Translations under genes and position numbers: made by a program
Source: Caballeronia sp. dw_276
GTDB taxonomy: Bacteria > Pseudomonadota > Gammaproteobacteria > Burkholderiales > Burkholderiaceae
NCBI RefSeq assembly: GCF_018449635.1
Contig: NZ_JAAVUV010000011.1
Coordinates: 186,001-250,000, forward strand
Direction: 5' to 3'
DNA: 64,000 nt
In this document: positions 25,883-33,638 of the stretch, one piece after another
Layout of the letters: every line of letters starts with the position of its first letter
How positions within the stretch are numbered: position 1 is the stretch's first letter
The notes under the pieces: model-generated
What the model saw: only the letters and a program-made list of their open reading frames with translations
Database searches by the model: none
Told to the model about the DNA's origin: nothing

Positions 25883-26427
25883 TACGGAACATCGTTGCAA
25901 TTGCCTTGACGCTGCTCGTTTTGCCGCTTCAGGCATTCGCCTTCGATGCCGCCCCGCTCGTGCGTCAGACGATTCCGCAAGCGCGCGTTCAAGGCGAAGG
26001 CGAGCTGCGCATGTACGGCTTTCATATCTACGACGCCAGGCTTTACGTCGGGCCGACGGGTTTGTCGAGCAAGGAACTGACGGCGCGGCCGTTTGCGCTC
26101 GATATCGAATATGCGCGGGCCTTCAAGGGCGCATCCATTGCCAAGCGCGGCCGGGAAGAAATGGACGACCTCAAGCTCGCCAGCAAGTCGCAGACGCTGC
26201 AATGGCAACAGGAACTGGAGAAAATCTTCCCGGACGTTCAGCCTGGCGACCATGTGGTCGGCGTGTTCGTGCCCGAACGCGGCACGACGTTCTATGCTGA
26301 CGACAAGGTCATCGGCACGATTCCCGGCGATGACTTCGCGCGCGCGTTTTTCTCGATATGGCTCGATCCGCGGACATCCGCGCCGGGTTTGCGTAATCAG
26401 TTGCTGGCGAATGGGGCGGCGCAGTAA
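25813..26427 (+). CDS. Chalcone isomerase-like exported protein
   Basis: Exported protein of about 180 mature residues with a chalcone-isomerase-like fold (GFHIYDARLYVGP, LDIEYARAFKGASIAKRGREEMDDL, DVQPGDHVVGVFVPERG). A signal peptide core (IVAIALTLLVLPLQAFA) is clear. The start is unsure: ATG 25813 is in frame but lies deep inside the preceding gene; a CTG at 25879 overlapping that gene's stop (CTGA) would give a compact signal peptide. Bacterial members usually lack flavonoid isomerase activity and may bind fatty acids. Fourth gene of the lipid operon. Confidence 0.78.
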   Translation: MLLRGRVRALEHRRDSVHAGTRLIRNIVAIALTLLVLPLQAFAFDAAPLVRQTIPQARVQGEGELRMYGFHIYDARLYVGPTGLSSKELTARPFALDIEYARAFKGASIAKRGREEMDDLKLASKSQTLQWQQELEKIFPDVQPGDHVVGVFVPERGTTFYADDKVIGTIPGDDFARAFFSIWLDPRTSAPGLRNQLLANGAAQ

Positions 26428-26454
26428 GGCGCGCCGCTTTGAATCAATGCCGCT

Positions 26455-27138
26455 TCACAGCGGCTTTTTTTTCGCCGCCGGTTTGGCCGTGGCCGATTTC
26501 TTCGCAGCGGTTTTTCTCGGCGCTTTGGGCGCAGCGGCTTTTGGCGGTTCGGCGTCTTCGTTCGTTGTCTCAGCCGATCCCGGTTGCTGCGCCATCGCCA
26601 TTGTCGCCAGATTGTTGAATTGCGACTGGAGCATGTTCCACCAGCCGGTGGGATCGAACGAAGCGTCGTTCGCGCTGGTTTCTTCGGTTGTTTCCGGCTC
26701 CGGCGCGGGCTGTTCGTCCTTCACAGGCGGCGCCGGCCAAGCCCCCGCCGCTGCACTCGCCGCACTTGCCGCGCCCGCATTCTTCGCGCTATCCACCGAT
26801 GACTGCGCGAACGCGCCGAACGCACGCAGCGTGGCAAGCGTCGCGCGTTGCACTTCGAGCGCCTGAATTGCCGATTGCAACATGTTCAGGTTGAGCTTCA
26901 GCCATTGCTCGACGGCGCGCATGTCCTTGATGCGTTTATCGAGTTCCTCGACGTTCGTCAGCGGCGCGAGCATGTCCGACATCATGGAAAGCGAAGGCGA
27001 TCCACTCGACGATACCGCCGCCGCGAACGGGTTCATCTTCATCATGTCCCACATCTTTTCCATCATGTCGCCCTGAGGAAATCCGGACATGCCGGGGAAA
27101 CTTCCAAAGGGCGGCGTGCCGCTGGGTGTATCGGTCAT
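26455..27138 (-). CDS. phaM: PhaM-like polyhydroxyalkanoate granule protein
   Basis: 227-residue protein with a Met/Pro/Gly-rich start, a conserved helical core (NPFAAAV, LSMMSDMLAPLTNVEELDKRI, QWLKLNLNMLQ, IQALEVQRATLATL) and an Ala/Lys-rich C-terminal tail (PRKTAAKKSATAKPAAKKK) like histone tails. This is the layout of PhaM of Ralstonia eutropha, which activates PHA synthase and tethers granules to the nucleoid. AAGGAG precedes ATG 27138. Downstream of the enoyl-CoA hydratase by 43 bases. Confidence 0.87.
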   Translation of the reverse strand: MTDTPSGTPPFGSFPGMSGFPQGDMMEKMWDMMKMNPFAAAVSSSGSPSLSMMSDMLAPLTNVEELDKRIKDMRAVEQWLKLNLNMLQSAIQALEVQRATLATLRAFGAFAQSSVDSAKNAGAASAASAAAGAWPAPPVKDEQPAPEPETTEETSANDASFDPTGWWNMLQSQFNNLATMAMAQQPGSAETTNEDAEPPKAAAPKAPRKTAAKKSATAKPAAKKKPL

Positions 27139-27181
27139 GAAAATGGGCTCCTTTGCTGCAGGAAATATATGAGAAAACAGA

Positions 27182-28009
27182 TCAGAACGGCGAACCGCCC
27201 GGGAAATCCGGCGCGCGCTTTTCGCGCAGCGACTTGATGCCTTCCTGCACATCAGGTCCGGCAAAGCCCATGAATTCGAGCGCGAGGGAAGTATCGAAGG
27301 CGGGGCCCGCCGATCGCAACCAGTTGTTCAACGCATACTTGGTCCAGCGTATGGCCGTTTGCGAACCTTGCGCCAGGCGATTCGCGACTTCGAACGCTTT
27401 CGGCAGCAACTCGCTCTCGTCCACCGCCAGCGACACCAGCCCGATCCGCTCCGCCTCTTCGCCACTGACAGGTTCGCACAGCAGCAAGTAATACTTCGCC
27501 TTCGCCATGCCGCACAGCAACGGCCACACGATTGCAGCATGATCGCCGGCGGCGACGCCGAGCCGCGTATGGCCATCGATAATGCGCGCCGTTTTCGCCG
27601 CAACCGAAATATCCGCAAGCAGCCCCGCGACCAGGCCCGCGCCGACTGCCGGGCCGTGCATGGCGGAGACGATCGGCTTGCTGCAATTGATCACGTTGTA
27701 GACGAGATCGCGCGCCTCGCGCCAGACACGGGCGCGGACATCGAAGTCGGATGCCATCTGTTCCACCAGATGCAGGTCGCCGCCACCGGAAAACCCTTTC
27801 CCCTCGCCGCGAATCAACGCCACGCGCGTGTCCGGATCACGATCTATATCACGCCAGATATCGGCGAGTTCGCGATGCGTATTCGCGTCCGCAGTAGCGA
27901 GGCCGCTTTTGTTCGCACCGGCGCCGTTCATGATGATTTCGAGCACGCCGTGATCATGCCGGCGCAATTCCAGCGACGTGTAGTGCGCGTAGAGAGAAAG
28001 ATCGCTCAT
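27182..28009 (-). CDS. Enoyl-CoA hydratase/isomerase family protein
   Basis: 275-residue crotonase-fold protein. The oxyanion-hole segments RGEGKGFSGGGDLHLVEQM and MHGPAVGAGLVAGLLADISVAA are clear. The active site has Asp where hydratases carry Glu in the second loop region (DGHTRLGVAAGDH), so the reaction (hydratase, isomerase or hydrolase) is not certain. Sits 12 bases after the solute-binding protein gene, and is probably in the catabolic operon led by the FAH-family gene. Confidence 0.88.
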   Translation of the reverse strand: MSDLSLYAHYTSLELRRHDHGVLEIIMNGAGANKSGLATADANTHRELADIWRDIDRDPDTRVALIRGEGKGFSGGGDLHLVEQMASDFDVRARVWREARDLVYNVINCSKPIVSAMHGPAVGAGLVAGLLADISVAAKTARIIDGHTRLGVAAGDHAAIVWPLLCGMAKAKYYLLLCEPVSGEEAERIGLVSLAVDESELLPKAFEVANRLAQGSQTAIRWTKYALNNWLRSAGPAFDTSLALEFMGFAGPDVQEGIKSLREKRAPDFPGGSPF

Positions 28010-28021
28010 GGTTTTAGTTTG

Positions 28022-29203
28022 TCAGCGCGGTTGATAGACCCACTTGCCGTTCTCGATTTCCGCGATCACCCGAGCCCGCTGATCCAGGCCGATATGATCG
28101 TTCGCCGTCATGTTGACCTGGCCGTTCGTGTCAGAGAAATTCTTCGTGTTTTCCAGCGCATCGCGCAAGGCCGTGCGGAATTCGGGCGTACCCGGCGCGC
28201 CGGCTTTCATCGCGATGGGCACCGCCCGGTTCAGCAACATGCCCGCGTCCCACGCGTACGAACCGAACGCCGATACCGTACCCGCGCCGTACTTCGTTTC
28301 ATAGAGCTTGATGTAGTCGAGCGCGAGACGTTTGGCCGGATGATCATCGGGCAATTGCGACGCGACGAGAACCGGGCTTGTCGGCAGGAAAGTGCCGTTG
28401 CAATCGGCGCCACAGACGCGCAGGAAATCTCGATTTCCCGTGCCGTGATTATGGTAGATCGGGCCCTTGAAACCGCGTTCGCGCAAGGTCTTCGGCGGCA
28501 ACGCGGCCGGCGTTCCCGCCGCGCCCACCACTACCGCGTCGGGCTTCGCCGCAAGGATCTTCAGCACTTGTCCGGTCACGCTCGTGTCCGTGCGGTTGAA
28601 GCGCTCGTTGGCGACCATCGTGATCTTGTGAAGCTGCGCGAACTTCGATACTTCCGCGTAGAACGTCTCCCCAAGCGCGTCGGCCTGGCCGATGAACGCC
28701 ATCGATTTGACGCCATGGTTGCTGGCATGTTCGGCGATGGCGGAGGCCATCATTGCGTCGGTTTGCGGCGTCTTGAAGACCCAATGGCGCTTGGCGTCGA
28801 CGGGCTCGATGATCTTCGATGACGACGCGAGCGAAATCATGGGCGTCTTGCCATCGGCGACGACATCGATCATTGCGAGCGAATTCGGCGTGATCGATGA
28901 CCCGATGATCGCGTCCACATGATCTTCGGAGATGAGCTTCTTCGTGGTCTGGACGGCTTGCGTGGTGTCCGATGCATCGTCGAGAACGATGTAATCCACC
29001 GGACGTCCGCCCATTTCCTTCGGCAACAACGCAACCGTATCGCGCGCCGGAATGCCGAGCGACGCGGCCGGTCCCGTCAGCGACAACACCAGCCCGATCT
29101 TCACGTGCGGCGTCTGCGCCCACGTTGCCGCCGAAAGCGTGATCAATGCACTTGCTGCCGCCCACCGCGTGAACGCCCCGCCCCATCCCCCGCCTGAATG
29201 CAT
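28022..29203 (-). CDS. ABC transporter substrate-binding protein (branched-chain amino acid type)
   Basis: 393-residue periplasmic binding protein with a signal peptide (about 1-29, ending ATWAQ) and the Leu/Ile/Val-binding fold (VKIGLVLSLTGPAASLGIPARDTVALLP, DDASDTTQAVQTTKKLI). AAGGAG precedes ATG 29203. In this window it has no permease or ATPase genes beside it, so it must use components encoded elsewhere. From context the ligand may be an aromatic acid or its ring-cleavage product rather than an amino acid. Confidence 0.9.
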   Translation of the reverse strand: MHSGGGWGGAFTRWAAASALITLSAATWAQTPHVKIGLVLSLTGPAASLGIPARDTVALLPKEMGGRPVDYIVLDDASDTTQAVQTTKKLISEDHVDAIIGSSITPNSLAMIDVVADGKTPMISLASSSKIIEPVDAKRHWVFKTPQTDAMMASAIAEHASNHGVKSMAFIGQADALGETFYAEVSKFAQLHKITMVANERFNRTDTSVTGQVLKILAAKPDAVVVGAAGTPAALPPKTLRERGFKGPIYHNHGTGNRDFLRVCGADCNGTFLPTSPVLVASQLPDDHPAKRLALDYIKLYETKYGAGTVSAFGSYAWDAGMLLNRAVPIAMKAGAPGTPEFRTALRDALENTKNFSDTNGQVNMTANDHIGLDQRARVIAEIENGKWVYQPR

Positions 29204-29300
29204 TGAAATCTCCTTGTTATGGACAATGCGGCTAAGTGTAGGGCGGCGCGGCATTAGGGCGCATCGGGCGAAACCCGTTACCCCCATGCAGGGCGGCCCT

Positions 29301-30299
29301 TTATGCGCCTGACTGCTCGTGAAGCGCGACCACCGATTGATCGATGGCGCCGAAGATCGACTTGCCGGCGTCATCGAACATTTCGATCTTGACGCTGTCG
29401 CCGAACTTCATGAACTCGGTCGCGGGCGCGCCGTGCTCGATGGTCTCCAGGCAGCGCTTTTCCGCGATGCACGCATACCCGCGCCTGGCGTCCTTGTTCG
29501 AGATCGTGCCGGAACCCACGATCGATCCCGCTCGCACGTTGCGCGTCTTGGCCGCGTGCGCGATCAACTGGCCGAAGTTGAACACCATGTCCGTGCCGCA
29601 ATCCGGCTGGCCGACTTTCTTGTTGTTCCAGTGAACGATCATCGGCCGATGCACGCGGCCTTCGCTCCACGCATCGCCGAGTTCGTCGGGCGTGACCGCA
29701 ACCGGCGAGAACGCCGTGGCGGGTTTGCTCTGGAAGAAACCGAAACCCTTGCCCAATTCCGCAGGGATCAGGTTGCGCAACGAGACGTCGTTGACGAGCA
29801 TCAGCAGGCGCACGTGCTTGAGCGCATCGGCGGGGGTGGCGGTCATCGGGACGTCGGTGGTGATCACGGCGACCTCGGCCTCGAAGTCGATCCCATAAGC
29901 CTCCGATGCACACACGATGTCGTCCGTTGGCCCCAGCAAATCGTCCGCGCCGCCCTGGTACATCAGCGGGTCGGTCCAGAATTCGGGCGGCATTTCCGCT
30001 TTGCGGGCGCGCCGGACGAGCTCGACGTGGTTCACGTATGCCGAGCCGTCGGCCCATTGGAACGCGCGCGGAAGCGGCGCCATGCAGGCTTTGGCATCGA
30101 ACGAAAACGAATGGCGCGCGCGACCCTGATTCAGCGCATCGGACAAATCGAGCAATTGCGGCGCGTAGAAGTTCCAGTCGTCCAGCGCGCGTTGCAGCGT
30201 CGGCACGATTGCGTCAGCGATGGCCGCCGTGCGCAGATCGCGCGATACGACGACCAGCTGGCCGTCGCGTGTTCCGTCCTTCAGCGTGGCAAGTTTCAT
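29301..30299 (-). CDS. Fumarylacetoacetate hydrolase family protein
   Basis: 332-residue FAH-fold enzyme, cleaving carbon-carbon bonds in 2-oxo or beta-diketo acids. The metal-binding carboxylates are in GIDFEAEVAVI, and the family motif GSGTISNKDARRGYACIAEKRC follows NVRAGSIV. The sequence resembles the 330-residue subgroup found next to aromatic degradation genes. Divergent from an IclR regulator, and first gene of an operon with the solute-binding protein and crotonase. Exact substrate not assigned. Confidence 0.9.
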   Translation of the reverse strand: MKLATLKDGTRDGQLVVVSRDLRTAAIADAIVPTLQRALDDWNFYAPQLLDLSDALNQGRARHSFSFDAKACMAPLPRAFQWADGSAYVNHVELVRRARKAEMPPEFWTDPLMYQGGADDLLGPTDDIVCASEAYGIDFEAEVAVITTDVPMTATPADALKHVRLLMLVNDVSLRNLIPAELGKGFGFFQSKPATAFSPVAVTPDELGDAWSEGRVHRPMIVHWNNKKVGQPDCGTDMVFNFGQLIAHAAKTRNVRAGSIVGSGTISNKDARRGYACIAEKRCLETIEHGAPATEFMKFGDSVKIEMFDDAGKSIFGAIDQSVVALHEQSGA

Positions 30300-30323
30300 A
30301 GAGCGTTTCGACGTTTAGTGACG

Positions 30324-30338
30324 ATAGAGGAAATCTAT
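30324..30338. promoter_or_regulatory. Candidate IclR operator
   Basis: Perfect inverted repeat ATAGA-GGAAA-TCTAT between the divergent FAH-family gene and the IclR gene. Short palindromes of about 15 bases are typical IclR binding sites. Inference from position. Confidence 0.45.
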
Positions 30339-30404
30339 TTTACGATGGTGAATCGCGTTCAACCTCGTTTTTACCAACCGGTTTGCGCCGGAAACGATTT
30401 CTTC

Positions 30405-31259
30405 ATGCCATCTTCCAGCCGTCCAGTATCGTCCTCTTCACCTGCTTCGCCCGAGTTCGAACAATCCGATGCAGAAGATTTAGCGGACACTGCCGAGGAA
30501 AAATCGCGTTCCGGCATTCAATCGATCGAGGTCGGGTTTCGCCTCCTGGACGTGCTGACCAACGAACCCCGCGCCATGATGCTGCGCGATCTCGCCCAGC
30601 GCGCGGGCATGAGTCCGGCGAAGGCGCACCGGTATCTGGTGAGTTTCCTGCGGCTCGGCGCGGTATCGCAGGATCCGGTTTCGGGCCGCTACGAACTCGG
30701 CGGCTTTGCGTTGCAGATGGGTTTGGCGCGCCTTGCCCGCGTTGATGGCGTGAAGCTCGCGCGCATTGCGTTGAACAGTTTGCGCGACCAGCTGGACCAG
30801 ACGGTGGGTATCGCGGTGTGGGGCAATCAGGGCCCGACGGTCGTGCACTGGATGGAATCGAGTCATCCGGCGAAGGCGTCGTTGAAGCTCGGCGATGTGA
30901 TGCCGCTGTTGTCATCGGCTACCGGTTTGCTGTTTGCCGCGTGCCTGCCGCGCAGCAAGACGCAGGTCATGCTCGATCGCGAACTCGCCGCCACGCGCCG
31001 GACCATGGCTGACATAGAACCCCATCTCGCCGATATCCGCGCGCACGGCGCGTCGCGCGTGGAAGGCATGTTGCTGCCGGGAATCCACGCGTTCTGCATG
31101 CCGGTATTCGATTCGACCGGCGACCTGGCGCTTGGGCTGATAGCGCTCGGTCACGAAGGATCATTCGATACCCGCTGGGGCGGCGAAATTGATACTGCAT
31201 TGCGCGACTGCGCCAATCAGCTTTCTTACGAACTCGGGTACAAAGCGGGGGAACGGTAA
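30405..31259 (+). CDS. IclR-family transcriptional regulator
   Basis: 284 residues from ATG 30405 (an ATG at 30345 is also in frame but would sit within the putative operator region). Ser/Pro/Glu-rich N-terminal tail, then an IclR winged helix (SIEVGFRLLDVLTNEPRAMMLRDLAQRAGMSPAKAHRYLVSF) and an effector domain (VGIAVWGNQGPTVVHWMESSHP, LPLLSSATGLLFAACLP). Divergent from the FAH-family gene, the probable target. Effector likely a ring-cleavage intermediate, by analogy with other IclR regulators. The open frame extends far upstream but overlaps the opposite gene. Confidence 0.88.
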   Translation: MPSSSRPVSSSSPASPEFEQSDAEDLADTAEEKSRSGIQSIEVGFRLLDVLTNEPRAMMLRDLAQRAGMSPAKAHRYLVSFLRLGAVSQDPVSGRYELGGFALQMGLARLARVDGVKLARIALNSLRDQLDQTVGIAVWGNQGPTVVHWMESSHPAKASLKLGDVMPLLSSATGLLFAACLPRSKTQVMLDRELAATRRTMADIEPHLADIRAHGASRVEGMLLPGIHAFCMPVFDSTGDLALGLIALGHEGSFDTRWGGEIDTALRDCANQLSYELGYKAGER

Positions 31260-31419
31260 TATTTGAGCCATCCCGTTGTTTGACGCGAACGGAACGCCGC
31301 GAGCCTCGCGCGAGTCACATTGCAATCGTGCTCGCTAATGCATCGTGAGCAACACCAGCAACATGAAACTGTCCTTCCATGCGTGGCTTTCACGTGCTTG
31401 AACGCTTCCGACCTAATTG

Positions 31420-32622
31420 ATGCCGTTTTCCCCGCTTCGCCGCCGCCGCGCCATATCCGGTGCATCGTCCGATGATTCATCCGCCGCTCCGTCCTTCCGA
31501 TGGACCTTGTGGATCGCCGTACTGCTTGCGGTTCTGGCCCTGCATTGGGTCGCGGGACGCTGGGTGGACATGAGCCGGAACGTGTCGAATCCCGTGCCGG
31601 CCGAGCATGTTCCCGTGCAGGTCGAACTGCTGACGCCCAAGCCGGTGGCGCAAGCACCGGCGCCTGCTGTGCCGCCGCCTAAGCCCGCGCCCGCGTTGCA
31701 TCCCGCTACACAACCAACTCGCGCCATCACGACAACGCAGCAAACTGCACAGGCCGCTGAGGCAGCAGCCGTTGCGGCGGCACAAGCAGATCAAGCCCAG
31801 CAAGCCGCGCAATCCGCTCAGGCCGCAGCAAAAGCAGCCAGCGATGCAGCCGCCGCCCAGGCAGCATCGGCCGCAGTTGCAAAAGCAGTTGCTTCCGGCG
31901 ACAAGTTCGACGTCCCGCCCACGGGCGAGCTTCGCTACGACACGCTCATCAACGGCGTCATGAACCAGACCGGCACGATCCACTGGATCAATAGCGCGCA
32001 ACACTACGAGATGGTCGTATCGATTCCATTGCCGTTCGTTGGACCGTATGTGTATTCGAGCAAGGGTCATATCGATGGCTTCGGCATCGCGCCCGAGCAA
32101 TACTCCGAACAGCGCGGCCGTCGTGCGGCCGACATTACGGTCTTCGATCGCACCACGAAACAACTCGTCTACACGCGCACGCCGAACAGCCAGCCGCTCG
32201 CCGACGGCGCGCAGGATCGTTTCAGCGTCGTCATGCAACTTGCCAGCCTGGTGCGCGGTTCGCCCGATACCTATAAACCCGGTGTCGTGCGCCAGTTCAG
32301 CGTTGCCGACAACGACAGCAACGAGATCTGGCCGATAGAAACCGTCGGCGACGAAAACGTCCAGGCCCGTGACGGCAATGTTCAGGCACGCCATTTCACC
32401 CGCCTGGCAAGACGCGATGGCGACCGTCGCCGTCTCGATATCTGGCTAGCGCCATCGATTGGATGGTTGCCGGTTCGCATTGTGCAAACCGAGCCGAACG
32501 GCTTGCAGATGGAACTGCTTTGGCGCGGCAAACTCCAGCCGCCAACACCCGCGCCGAGTGCGGGCACGGCGGATGCGTCACAAGATGCAGCACCCGTCGC
32601 GCCCGCGCCCGACAAGCCTTGA
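31420..32622 (+). CDS. DUF3108 domain protein with TonB-like N-terminus
   Basis: 400-residue protein. A basic N-terminal tail and one membrane helix (TLWIAVLLAVLALHWVAG) precede a Pro/Ala-rich region (KPVAQAPAPAVPPPKPAPA) and an Ala/Gln helix at about 105-155 that should form a coiled coil. The C-terminal 240 residues are the DUF3108 domain (LRYDTLINGVMNQTGTIHW, GFGIAPEQYSEQRGRR, FDVPPTGE). The N-terminal half resembles TonB or TolA energy-transducing arms. Periplasmic location is likely, function unknown. Confidence 0.85.
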   Translation: MPFSPLRRRRAISGASSDDSSAAPSFRWTLWIAVLLAVLALHWVAGRWVDMSRNVSNPVPAEHVPVQVELLTPKPVAQAPAPAVPPPKPAPALHPATQPTRAITTTQQTAQAAEAAAVAAAQADQAQQAAQSAQAAAKAASDAAAAQAASAAVAKAVASGDKFDVPPTGELRYDTLINGVMNQTGTIHWINSAQHYEMVVSIPLPFVGPYVYSSKGHIDGFGIAPEQYSEQRGRRAADITVFDRTTKQLVYTRTPNSQPLADGAQDRFSVVMQLASLVRGSPDTYKPGVVRQFSVADNDSNEIWPIETVGDENVQARDGNVQARHFTRLARRDGDRRRLDIWLAPSIGWLPVRIVQTEPNGLQMELLWRGKLQPPTPAPSAGTADASQDAAPVAPAPDKP

Positions 32623-33203
32623 CCCGCAGCACGTCGCATGCAAGCGCAGCGAATTCAAACGGGTTAAAGATTGCAGCAGATGTATCCGTTAAAAAGGTAC
32701 GCGGACGGGTTCAAACAAGTGGGCTGTACAACGAAGCGTTCGAGAGATTTATCGTTGTTAGATGTGCAGCGAACGTGCGGCAAAACGGCACGTCGGGTAT
32801 CGTGGACGAAACAGTACAAAGTCTTCTGACAAAGCGGTACGGAAAGCGCATCCTGAAGAGGCGGGAATGTTGGCTGGATGGTTGCTGGAACGTCAACGAT
32901 AGAGGCGCCCGGCTCGTTGTTATATGGAATGCAGGTTGTTTTACCGTCGTCGCCGCCGAAAGTGGTGGCAGATTCATACCTTGATGCAAAACTTGAAATA
33001 CTTGACGCGGCACATCTGTCCCCGGTAGAAGAAACACTGCGTTTCGTGGCTCTTCTGGAAACATTTTTGCGGGAGAATGTCTAACAAAGGTCCTCGATGG
33101 GCTTTCGGAATCAACGTCGAGGCCACCCCTTGAATTCCAACCCAAACGCTCAATGTAAGACGCAGAAACGCCTTACGGGCAAACAGGAATAAGGAGTGTC
33201 GCC
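32623..33203. other. 580-bp region of weak coding signal before the DUF3567 gene
   Basis: Base composition is lower in GC than the neighbourhood and no frame shows strong coding character. It holds one short plausible ORF (32878-33084), described separately. Frames of 173 residues (plus) and 144 residues (minus) overlap it and lack recognisable motifs. It may be a decayed gene or leftover of a mobile element, but no repeat or integrase remnant is visible. Confidence 0.4.
32878..33084 (+). CDS. Possible 68-residue hypothetical protein
   Basis: Frame encoding an acidic C-terminal helix (DSYLDAKLEILDAAHLSPVEETLRFVALLETFLREN) after a featureless start. A GGCGGG stretch lies upstream but no clear ribosome site close to the ATG. 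The composition of the second half looks protein-like. Function and reality both uncertain. Confidence 0.4.
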   Translation: MVAGTSTIEAPGSLLYGMQVVLPSSPPKVVADSYLDAKLEILDAAHLSPVEETLRFVALLETFLRENV

Positions 33204-33461
33204 ATGCAGATGATTTACAACAGCCCCAACTATTGCGTAGTCGAGTTCCCGCCGCAGGACAATCATCTCGCGATGAAAGCCGGCGGCTACGAGATCGTGG
33301 ACAAGACCATGCAACGCGAAATCTTTATCGACGGCGCGCTTGCGGCTCGATTCCGCGAACATGTTCAGAAGTTGATGCAGGAAGAGCAATCACTTGAAGA
33401 TGTCGATGAGTTTCTCGGCCAATTCGACATATTGATGAACCAGCCGGTGATCCTTCACTAA
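33204..33461 (+). CDS. DUF3567 family protein
   Basis: Small acidic protein (85 residues), start ATG 33204 with AAGGAG site. Pattern MQMIYNSPNYCVVEFP, LKAGGYEIVDK, and QREIFIDGALAARFREHV matches the DUF3567 (BTH_I0359-like) family that stands upstream of metH in Burkholderia relatives. No function known. Followed by an intrinsic terminator, so transcription is separated from metH. Confidence 0.9.
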   Translation: MQMIYNSPNYCVVEFPPQDNHLAMKAGGYEIVDKTMQREIFIDGALAARFREHVQKLMQEEQSLEDVDEFLGQFDILMNQPVILH

Positions 33462-33507
33462 ACGCTGTAACCCGGCTGAGCAGCACGAACACCGCGACAC
33501 CCCTCAA

Positions 33508-33539
33508 AACCCCGTCACTTTTTGTGGCGGGGTTTTTTG
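33508..33539 (+). terminator. Rho-independent terminator after the DUF3567 gene
   Basis: AACCCCGTCAC (33508-33518) / GTGGCGGGGTT (33524-33534), one G-T wobble, loop TTTTT, followed by T residues. Separates the DUF3567 gene from metH. Confidence 0.85.
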
Positions 33540-33638
33540 TTCTTCGCAGCGTTTTGCGAAAGTGTCGTTAAAAAGCGTTTGTGCCCTACTACAGATACAA
33601 TGCTGGGCTATTTAAGCCTGTTTGGAGCCATGTCCGTC

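Noticed and set aside
29319..30404. Long N-terminal extension of the IclR gene
   Set aside because: It overlaps the divergent FAH-family gene completely; the IclR domain starts after base 30500 and the conserved start is at 30405.
32711..33145. 144-residue minus-strand frame in the weakly coding gap
   Set aside because: No ribosome site, no motif, low-complexity amino acid composition; probably chance.
33462..33638. SAH or SAM riboswitch upstream of metH
   Set aside because: I looked for conserved riboswitch cores; the interval is mostly the DUF3567 terminator and a short AT-richer promoter, with no matching structure.
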